In this document: one piece after another, positions 54,634-64,000 of the stretch
Layout of the letters: each line of letters begins with the position of its first letter
Position numbering within the stretch: the first letter of the stretch is position 1
Position numbers and translations under genes: made by a program
Notes under the pieces: model-generated
What the model was told of the DNA's origin: nothing
The model's database searches: none
Seen by the model: the letters and a program-made list of their open reading frames with translations, nothing else
NCBI RefSeq assembly: GCF_011397635.1
Contig: NC_064760.1
Coordinates: forward strand, 26,944,856-27,008,855
DNA length: 64,000 bases
Source of the DNA: Epinephelus fuscoguttatus
Taxonomy: Eukaryota > Chordata > Actinopteri > Perciformes > Serranidae
Direction: 5' to 3'

Positions 54634-56924
54634 TCACCTGTCAAAGCAGCCCGCTGCGAAAGTGTGATGGGCGCCCAGGTAGCCCCCGCTGTAGGCCATG
54701 CTCAGACAGTGGCGCGGCTCTCCAGCGAGGGCCATCTGTACAGAAATGGGGCCCTGGAGCGGCAGTGCACGAGCCCCAGGCTGGAGTCCAGAAGTCAGGC
54801 TTGGGTAGGAGGGGAACCCACCCCCGGGAGTCATGGATGGAGCCCCGGTTAGGAGACCCATCCTGTGGCTCTGAAGGAAGTCCTGAGACATGTTCACCAC
54901 AGGCCCCAAAGCCTGGGAGTCAGCTAGCGCCTGCAGCTGGGACAGGGACGGGGAATGCTGGGAGAGGTGGGGGAAGCTCTCCGGCTGAAAGAGCAGCTGT
55001 GGTGTGGAGGAGGTGGAGGAGGAGGAGGAGGAGGAGGCTGGTCTCTGTATGGTTGACACTGGAGAGAGGTGAGAGGTCTGAGGCTGAGACTGCAGAGAGG
55101 ACGGTCGGTGAGGAGGAGTGGATTTGGTCTTGTTGGCCTCCTTGACGTCATTGTCATGAGCACTGTAGAAAGAAAAGGTAAAACAATGAGCATTTAAACA
55201 TTTAGTTTATTAAATTAGAAACTATCACCATCCTTAAAATACAGGGGAAGAGCAAAGTGTGTTCATACCTGAGTAAAAGATCTACTCGGAAAAATGGCTG
55301 CTCAGATAAATCCATTAACAGGGCAGTGACTGGTTTGTACCAATCGTTTTCATTCCCACACAATTAGTGTGAACATGTGCAAACAATTACACTTACACAG
55401 AAGCAGACAAATAAACACACACAGCTGCTGGCCAAGAAATCTACGACTTAATTACAGTTGTTAAAGAGCAGATCCATTATTTATTTATTTATTTTTTCTT
55501 TTCTTTTTTACTTTTTTCTGCAACATCCAATTAGTGTTCCTTATGTATTTAAATTTAACATTCAAATTTTAGTCAAAGTACCCATGTTTTTGCATCAAAA
55601 TGCCATTTCCCAAAGCCCCTCTGAAAATATTTTCCCATCTGACCTGACGTAGATATCTGCATGACGAAGCTGCTACATTTAAACACCCTAGCCCACCTAA
55701 TGTGCATCTTCATGACTGAGCCAATCCTTGCATGAGAAGTGTGCTTTGTCGATATTACAAATTAGCCATAGTCTTCTAAACCCCCTTACTGGCACACAAG
55801 CGAAACGACATACTGCTGTGTTCCTTTATTAAGGGGACTAAAATACATTTTGCTGCTGATCCTGTCAAAATATAATCTAAGTATCAATAAAAACATCCCC
55901 CTGTTGTTGCTGTTGTTGTTGTTGTTGTTGTTGTTGGCAGTCTAACCTATGTCACTGCTTTATGCTAACAGCTGAGTGGCCGTTTCCATTTAACAAACAC
56001 GCAAAAAAACACAGATGAAGTGATCGTTCCATTTACACAGCACTGAGGCTATTAGATAGGATTATCAGATAGACAGGCTTTGTCAGATTATACAAACAAC
56101 ATATATAAACCTCTACTGGTTTAAGCAACAGGCGTCTTATATTCCAAAACCATGGCAACCTAAAATACAGAGAGACAGGGGCTTTAATGTCATCTACCTT
56201 GAGTTTCCCACTACACTTCAAGAGGCTCATCTGACAGCCTGGCTTTCTGTTAGACCTTTCTTTCTACTTGAGTGTATTTGTATGTGTATGTGCGTGTATG
56301 TGTGTGTGTGTGTGTGTGTATGGGTTCCTTACAGCAGCATGAGCTCAATGCACTGGGTGAGGTGGTCCCAGGTATAGCCTGTTAGTAGATGCAGAGCTGT
56401 CGTCCAGCTTGGGGAAATTTGAAGGCAAATACGTGATGCTGCCACACATGCAGCAGCAACCTGGGATGGTCGGAAACTCAGGAAGGCGTGGTCTACAAGA
56501 GCCCAGAGACAAGAGTTCAATAAATTATTTGATCAAACCTGCACCACGAGCTTGATAATTTCATGTCCAACACCTGTAGAACAAACAAAGGAAAGTCCAG
56601 TTTAGTTTTCTCTCCTTAACCCACCTTGCAGTGAGACTTCCAGAAAGTAGTGAGTGTATTTGTCCATGAAGGCCTTCGTCTTGGAGAGGGAGGAGAGGGG
56701 CCAGCCGTTGTACAGGTCACCCTCCTGCACCGAGGCATGGAGGTAGTAGTCAATAAAGTGGGCGGGTGTGGGCATGCACAGATTCCAGCCAAAGGTCTCA
56801 AGCAGCAGAAGCTCCATTTTGATCAGATCCTTCTTGTTGAGAACCAGGTTCAGGCTGCACATAAATCCCAGAGAGTTCAGCTGCTCTAGTTTGGGAACCC
56901 GGTCCTCCTTCTCCTCAAATTTAC
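54634..56924 (-). CDS. ccnjl: Cyclin J-like, last three coding exons (5'-partial)
   Basis: Minus-strand exons 56625-56924, 56333-56492 and 54634-55162 (stop TGA at 54634-54636), phases consistent, about 329 residues. The first visible exon begins inside the N-terminal cyclin fold: [19 protein letters not shown], then [29 protein letters not shown] and YFLEVSLQ. The next carries [14 protein letters not shown] and TGYTWDHL. The last begins [11 protein letters not shown], continues into a Ser/Pro/Gln-rich tail and ends [11 protein letters not shown]. These stretches are diagnostic of the cyclin J/J-like family, whose partner kinase is poorly defined. The choice of ccnjl over ccnj rests on the tail and on its neighbour fabp6, adjacent in human too. 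The N-terminal exons were not found up to 64000. Confidence 0.85.
55010..55035 (+). repeat. (GGA)n run coding a serine tract in ccnjl
   Basis: On the minus strand this purine repeat encodes [11 protein letters not shown] in the cyclin J-like tail. It is likely length-variable. Confidence 0.7.
55901..55936 (+). repeat. (GTT)n microsatellite
   Basis: About 12 units with one CTG interruption, in the last intron of ccnjl. Confidence 0.85.
56281..56321 (+). repeat. (TG)n microsatellite next to a ccnjl splice donor
   Basis: Interrupted TG repeat ending about 12 bases from the exon 56333-56492 donor on the minus strand. Confidence 0.8.
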
Positions 56925-59900
56925 CTGGAAAAAAACGAAGAGATGCAGCAAGGTTACTAAACAGTGTCTAATGCAATTTATTATAACTGACAGTTTGAGG
57001 TGACAAGATATGTCCCATCGTAACAACAGACCACCCATACCCGTGAAAATGTAATTTTATGCAGAGCTAAAATAACCAGTCAAGTGACCAACAGAAAATT
57101 AGTCGGCAACTCTGCATCCACTCAAATTTTTTTCTAGGGCACCTCTTAAGACCGTCGCTATGGTCTCTCCCCCCTTCCAGCACACTTTTGCTCCAGATGG
57201 TTGACGTAAAACTCATCACTTCTGGAGTGCCAGCACAGGAAAGTCGCCACAGACACCACAACTCAAGTATACTACAAAATGCAGAAAGCTTTCCCTGGGG
57301 CCAACAGGCTTAATCAGCATTGTGTGACCTCATTTGGCAAGGGCTTCAATGTAACAGGCAGTCATTCATACGTAAAAGTCCCACACTCTAGCTTTAAGCA
57401 GTAAAGAAAATAATAGCTGCAGCTAATTCGTTGGAAATCATAGCCACAGAGGTCACACTTACTAACAATTGCATCGATAATCAAATTAGACAACTGTTTG
57501 TAAAAATGTATCTCTTTCGAGGGTCATTACATCTTCATAAAAAATTCCCCCAAATACATGAACTAGCTTTAAGAAAACAAGCCGCAACATTTTAACACAA
57601 AATGGTGTCACGTTCTCAGCCAAAGTTAAAACCAGTCATCTTTATATGTGGTGATGATTATAGATCTCTGCTCTCTTTCAGTATTACAATAAATATTATC
57701 AACAGTATCAATTGTAGCAGGTTTATGGTCAGCCCTGAAGAGCCTTACTCCAGCTTCCACAAAACTAAAGTGCCTGCTAAGCATTAGCAATTAAGCTGAC
57801 TATTACTGAATATCTGGCTATAAAGCTATTACACTAACAGGGAAACGTCACTATAAGCTTACAGGGTGTGGGGCACTTATAAAAGCCTCACACTTTCTAT
57901 GAAAAACTTGAATCCTGATATTTCTGTCTGTCTTATTCATTTCATATCCTACAAGACGATACACTGGTGCCATTATGGTGAGCCCCCTCCCATCCCAAGA
58001 TATCCTCCTCTCCTTGGCAACAGCCCCGAGGCCTTAGTGGTCCGTGTCACCAATAAAGAGGGGTGACTCTGCTCAAGCTTTAAGAATGAGGGCTAGGAGG
58101 TGTCAGGTTACTCTACAGGTTCCCCTTTAAAGCATGTGCCTTAAGCCTCGTTTCCACCAAGCAGTCTGATACACAATAGAATGGTTACTTGCATTTCCAT
58201 TGAGTTTTGGCCAGTACCATCAGAACAACTCTATTCTGTCCTGCTTTTTCGTCACACCTCTGTTGAGGCCCCAAGCACATTGATCTGATACTAAAAGGCG
58301 GAGCCAGAAAAACACTGCAATCTGTTGATTGGTCAAGAGAGAACATTTACACTTACCCGACAAGGAATCAATGCACAAACTAGCTAGTTTTAAAATAGAC
58401 TCTGATCACTTCAGCCTGCTCTTTTTTTCTTCTTAAAATGTTGGCGCACAACCTTGTTCCATAGAGGATCAACAAGGTGCAGATGTTCCTCTGCAGCGTT
58501 GGTGAGGAGGAAGTACAGCGAGCGCTGGATGGAGCATTGATGTGGCAATTATTATCTGGTAACACTCCCAGCTACATATTAAGAGTACTGTGTGCGATAG
58601 AAACTCAAAACAGACCTAGGATTTAAGTACTTGCCATGAACAGCTAGCATCAAAGGGACTATTGAGAGATAGGACATTTGGCCTTGTTGGAATAAATGCC
58701 ATTAATCTTAAAATCCAGTAGATGGTAGTAAAGTTTGACGTTGATAAAACATATACAATATCAGAAATACGATGACTCCTTATCACATGTAGTTGCTCAA
58801 ACTTCAGAGAAAGCATTGTCGTTATGGAGCATTCAAGGCCAGTGGTTTCATGGGAGAACAAGCACAACTGTTAATACCATGTGTGTAAGTGTGAAGTTAC
58901 TAAATCACTCTGGTTTGTGCGATAAGGTTTTTTTTCTACATGCAAATTTAAATATGACTCAAGTAAGAATTTCATCCTTGTGAATGTTGTTTTTCCTAAC
59001 GACTGTTTTTGATAATGAGCTGCCATGTTCATGATGTTACGTAAGTCGAAGCATTCTCGCTGACTCTGACCTCTGCCTGTATTATCTTATTTTCTGTGTT
59101 TGGGATATTTATGGGCATGTACTCCCACAGAGCTAGGTGAGGTCAGGACTTTAAAAAAAGGTAGCAAACATGTGCCAGACCGTAAGCAGCAGGGATCCAA
59201 GAGACACAGCACCGAAAAACACAAATATATCACAAGGTGAAACGCCAAGCTAGAGCGAATCTGGGGTTACCCGCTGATCCTGTATAGTATACCTTTAATT
59301 CTAATAGTCTGGGAAATAGATCTAGACATATGTAATGGTTGCGCTTGAATATTTGCATATCATAGAGGACCTGAATATTGGCCTTGACAAGATCCATGAT
59401 CTCTGAGTGTCCTTCTAGTTTAACTATGTATTGGCTTTGTCAAAATATGCATCCAGTTGGGAATTACAACAACCATCCTGTTGGGGTTAATATTTGCCTC
59501 TGCAACCATAGCAACCAATACATCAAAAAAGGGGGCTTTATTGGCTTTTCCAAGCTGTAGTTAGGAGGGGTTACAGTGCATACTCCAAGCATCAATTGTC
59601 TGCACTGCCTTTACTGGACCTCATTTACCTCTTTGTGCCCATGTCTCAGTGAGTGGGACGTCTTCCTACCTACAAGTGCGAGTTTTACCGCTGATGTTGC
59701 GACCCGCCATTAAGCAGGGCAGAAGAGAGGAAGAAAGGGGGAATGGTTGAGAGAGCATGAGGGGAGGGGTGTGGGGGAACTGCAGCCCAACACAGGCCAG
59801 AAGGGTAATTAGCAGAGAGGCAATAATGGGATCTCTCCACCAGAACAGGAAGCACTATGAAACAGGGCTGTTTACACCCACCAGGGCTTGTTCCACAGCC

Positions 59901-62900
59901 CAGTCCACACTTGCCCCATTCTCTCACCCTCATATCCTATGGATCAGGCCTCTGTCTGCTGCTAGACTGCTATGTCCACACAGACGCTGCCATAAAAAGC
60001 CATCAATGCCTCCAATCTCCACATAACCCCAGCCTCTTTGATCTTAAGAGAGAGACGGCACAAGTCAATCTCCTCATTGTGCTCTGTGATTACTCCTCTG
60101 GTTTGCTACTGTGGGTGACCGGGCACATCAGAGACATGGGAAGCTTTGACAACAAAATACAAAGCAACTTCAGAGGGACCTACTGAAGTACAGTATGACT
60201 AGAGCCACAAACTGGCTTGACTTACTGTAAAAAGAACCGACTCCTGTGTGTGTCACAGTCTGTATGACAAAACACTGCTCTCATTCATTTCAATGACTTG
60301 GCACAGCAGGGGTGCAGCCACAGGGGGCTCCAACAAAAAACAAAACAAAAAACAAAACAAAACAAAACAAAACAAAGGGCAGTAGGGCAAAAATAGTTAA
60401 TTCTGGTTCCACTTTATCTGCAGCACAACCCAGTGTTGGATAGTGACAATTTGGGCTACAACTACCTATTACCTATTCTATACATTATGCATTGTTCTGT
60501 CAGTAATTTTCTTATTTGATCATGAGAAGTGAAAACAACTCATCACATTTTCCCAGAGCCCAAGGCAACGTCTTCAAATTGCTTGTATTGTCAGACAAAC
60601 ACTCCAAAACACAAACACATTTAATGTATTGTCATAAAAGACTAAGAAAACCACTAAAGACTCACATTTGAGAAGCAGCACAAACTCATTTTTGGCATTT
60701 TTGCTTAAAAACTTCACTGGTACATTGTTATCAAAACTGCTGCTAATTAATTTTCTGTTGATCAACTAGTCCACCAATGGTTTCATCTCTAGTGCTAATA
60801 CGACTTTGGGTACTGATGGTTAAATAATACAGATCAATACTTTAGTTTGGAACATAAATCTTTTATACAGGACCCTTTTCCCCCCAATTATGCCAAATGT
60901 ATCACAGTATAAAGAACTGGTATTTAATGTCTCATTACAAACAAAGGTACAAGATATCTTCCTAAGTGCAGGCTAATATTAGCGGAGTTAAGATCAGGAA
61001 TTATCTGCTCCATGAATATCACACATGACTAAAAATCAGACCAAGGATTAAACCTTATGTCTGCACTATGCCTGTACCATACATTTACGTCTGTTACCAC
61101 ACTATGTATTTTTTATGTGGCAGCCTTTATATCCGAGACAAATTTCCTCAGAGGCAAATTAAGTAATCTTAGGTAGTTTTCAATATTCCATGTTACAGAC
61201 AAATTTTGGTTGGTTTTCAAAAGGTGGTACACAGCTCAATCCACCGGCATACACTGGTCGATGAAAACATGAAAGGGCACATACCAATTAATACCCTGCA
61301 GTGCTGAGCTATATTATCGTTTGCCTTACCTCTTATACTCTATCTCAAATAAATATAAACTCTTGTTTAGTGTATTGATGACTATGTTTACCTGCACAAA
61401 ATATCCTTTTTTTGCCCTTGTTTTGAAAAAGAACATTTTTCTTCTAAGCTGTTAACACAGCTCCTGAAAATAATATTTCTGTTCACATACAGCTGTGCAT
61501 ATTCTGATCAACATGACCAAACGTGTTGTTTATCAGGTCAAAATATGTAAAGGTGGAACAGCTGGAGCCACTTGTGACACTTTGCTTCTTTGCATGAAAC
61601 AGACAAGAGGTCGTGTGTCACAAACTGTGGCGAAATCCCCAGTTGAGACGCATGTTCTGAATGCGCTGTATACATGTCCATAGAACGCTCTGAATAATAC
61701 CGGCATATCCCACGTCTCAATCAGAAAATGCCTCATTTGGAAAAAGGGAAATACTGAAATACCCCAATGAAATATGCTGTTTAAATGACCTGCATCAAAA
61801 TTGGAATATTAGCGTGAGATTACTGTGCATGTAAACGTAGTCTGGGTTTAATAAGCCATTAAAATTGGACATCATGATTTGTATTTCATCTTCTCACTGA
61901 TACCCTGCAGCAACAACACCATAAAGCCCCTCATACTGTTGTCAATGTGAATGTGGCCTGAGAGAGACGATGCATTCCTCTCCTGTGAGTTCAGCCTACC
62001 TGGAATGCAGACAGCTAAATGATCCTATCTTAAGTCAGTGAGCAGGGAAGAGACACTGATGAAGAGGGAAAAAAAACAGCCTCTCTTTTTTATCTACACA
62101 GACTACCTTTCCATACACTGCAACTACGGGACACTTATCCTTTCTCACTGTGCCCGCAGGTGATGGAGATGATGAGAAAAGGTCAAGTCAAAAGGGAGAA
62201 GTCAGAGGGCAGAGGTTAGGGAGAGGTAAGTCGAGGATGGAGGGCCTCCTCCCAGGTGTGCTGTTTGGTGAAGAGGTGGAGGTGGGGAGGGGTTTAGAGT
62301 AGGGGCTGTTAGGAAACCTGAGAGCTGTATTCTTGCAGAGACAAAGGCCTCTGTTTCTGATGCTCTTCATTTTGCAGCCTTAATGTAATTCTATTACATT
62401 ATGATCAGTCCTCAAAATAGTTAAGCTCCTCTAAGAGAATAAAAGATGACCACAATCAATTTTATGAGTTCATACAGTTTTGATTAGTACCACCAAACAC
62501 AAGACAGTGGCTAGCAAGTGTTGAAGAAATCTTCTTAATAGAAAATGTGACACATATCTTCAGACTATTGTATGCCTTTTCCACCAAAATTGGCAGGTAT
62601 ATGCAGATTATTAAAACATGGGAAAACTGTGATAGACTACATTCTCATTGCCAGTAGACCAGAGCAACATGCCTTTTTGTCTTTTTTTTCCCTGGTGTGT
62701 CACATTCAACATAATAAACATGCCGAAAAACAGGTTAGTAACAGTAGAAAGCAGCATGGAGGCAGTGAAAACTATACAGTGGTTACTTCTTTTTTATGTT
62801 TACTATTCAGTCTCTCCTTCAAACTCAGTGCCAACTAAATTTGAACAATGTCCGAGCATTGCTTGGACAGAGACAGACAGGTATTTGTAGTGATGTGTCC

Positions 62901-64000
62901 TTGTAGCTCCCTGGAAAAGGGGCCAAAATTAGCACATCCACCCCGGTGTCGTATTTCCATCACTACAGATCAGAGCCGATTGGAGATGGAGCCATTAACA
63001 CCCGTGACTATTGCATACATAGTTATTTATCCTGGGAGTGAATGCAATTGTAACCTTTACCTCATAAGACAAAAGCTACATGTTAGCGTGTGTTAGTGAT
63101 TTTTTTTTTTTTTTTTGTGCAGTAGGAAAGGAGCTCAAGACGCACAATTGGAAGAAAAATGGGAGAAAATTGGCATCATGAGACTCACTGTTGTGGAGCT
63201 ACATATTAATCCAATACTTAAAAATAAAAAATGTGAATGTATTTTTCAAAACATTATTCATGTTACCTGCTGTTAACATTTAATGTGTAATGTACTGGTT
63301 TTAAAACATCTTGCCAAAGGACGGCAGTTGAAAATTAGCCAGTTGGTTAACACTGGCACTTTTACAGAAATGTCTGATTAATGATTTGATTAAAGTGTGA
63401 TGTCCTTATAAATAAAATAAATTCAATTAAATGTTGATAATATCTTGCCAGTTATAGAGTGGGAAAAAAAACACACTGACCAATCCTCATTTTCTTCCTC
63501 ATTCTCTACTTCTTTTTCTGCTTGACTTGACAGCCATGGAGGAATTTCCTCTGCTGTTTAAACTCCTTTTTTTTGCTGGTTCATCTTTCATTGGGAGTGT
63601 GAAATTGGTCACAGCTCCATCACAGAATCTCCATGTTGCCACCCCTGGCCTCGGCAGCTCTCACAATGTAGGCCCAGGCCAACCCTTGACCCCTGATGCT
63701 AATGCCTGGGTGACCAAGGAGAATCTTAGAAACCCAGTCCTGTGTATTGATGTGTGTGTGAGTATGTGTGGCGTGTTTTAGGGGTATTCGTCCACAGAGG
63801 GGGTAAAGTGCCTTGCAGTATCAGTGATGAGGGCTGACACAGGGAGTGTGTGGGCAAACAGAGCCCCAGGCAGTACACAACAAAACATGAAACATGACTT
63901 AATTCTAACATTTGTACTAAAGCTTGTGGGTTACAATTACACACATGCTCCCATGTGAACAAAAAGGTGAACTGGTGCTTTGGTTACATCTGATGGCAAT
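56925..64000 (-). other. Probable large upstream intron of ccnjl, no coding exon found
   Basis: I looked on the minus strand for the expected preceding exon (a cyclin-box segment ending ...LLLAS) and did not find it, so it should lie beyond 64000. The stretch holds MITE remnants (about 58143-58330 and 59010-59300), an (AAAAC)n repeat (60336-60376) and a T-run (63102-63116). Open frames here have no recognisable protein features. Confidence 0.45.

Noticed and set aside
63527-63781. 84-residue frame starting MTAMEEF as a secreted peptide or first exon
   Set aside because: The hydrophobic start is tempting, but there is no donor in a suitable place, no family match, and the strand is opposite to ccnjl.
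56925-64000. Upstream cyclin-box exon of ccnjl
   Set aside because: Searched by eye for the segment preceding KFEEKED on the minus strand; nothing convincing was found.

Overview
The window is vertebrate nuclear DNA, almost certainly from a teleost (probably percomorph) fish. It has GT-AG introns, no operons, and a dense load of typical fish repeats: Rex3-like RTE LINEs ending in (GATG)n, V-SINEs, L2-type LINE remnants, hAT non-autonomous elements with 8-bp target duplications, and several teleost MITE families. Only three gene families can be supported: FIIND-CARD inflammasome-type sensors, the bile-acid/fatty-acid binding protein fabp6, and a cyclin J-like gene (ccnjl). fabp6 and ccnjl are also close neighbours in human (5q33.3), so the right-hand part looks like an ancestral linkage block with the immune cluster beside it.

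Left third (1-25 kb): a FIIND/CARD cluster. Gene 1 (148-2195, +) is 5'-partial. Its FIIND keeps the predicted self-cleavage site, but most of the UPA half is replaced by an unrecognised segment, followed by an ASC/NLRP1-like CARD. Gene 2 (6711-11897, +) is an intact seven-exon FIIND-CARD gene of about 390 residues, CARD8-like in layout, whose CARD resembles that of fish caspase-1. Gene 3 (17672-22568, -) is an inverted, convergent copy of gene 2 that is clearly broken. A second ASC/NLRP1-like CARD exon (24183-24454, -) mirrors the one in gene 1. The cluster is therefore roughly palindromic about position 14.8 kb. The arms were later interrupted by a dead Rex3-like LINE (left, 3.17-6.06 kb) and another LINE (right, 19.3-21.4 kb).

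Middle (25-45 kb): repeats, then a direct tandem duplication of about 7.4 kb (29807-37578 and 37579-about 44999), each unit with one four-exon fabp6 copy. The right copy (37901-39385) is intact. The left copy has a 10-bp exon 2 deletion and should be a pseudogene. The left unit also took a 248-bp insertion with a 14-bp target duplication, a 928-bp hAT element, and a 5'-truncated Gypsy element. The Gypsy LTR holds a V-SINE, and its pol holds a hAT element that itself contains another hAT element.

Right (45-64 kb): LINE/SINE/MITE debris, then the last three coding exons of ccnjl on the minus strand (54634-56924). Sequence to the right of 56924 is probably a long upstream intron; I found no further coding exons there. 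No rRNA, genuine tRNA gene or CRISPR array was seen.
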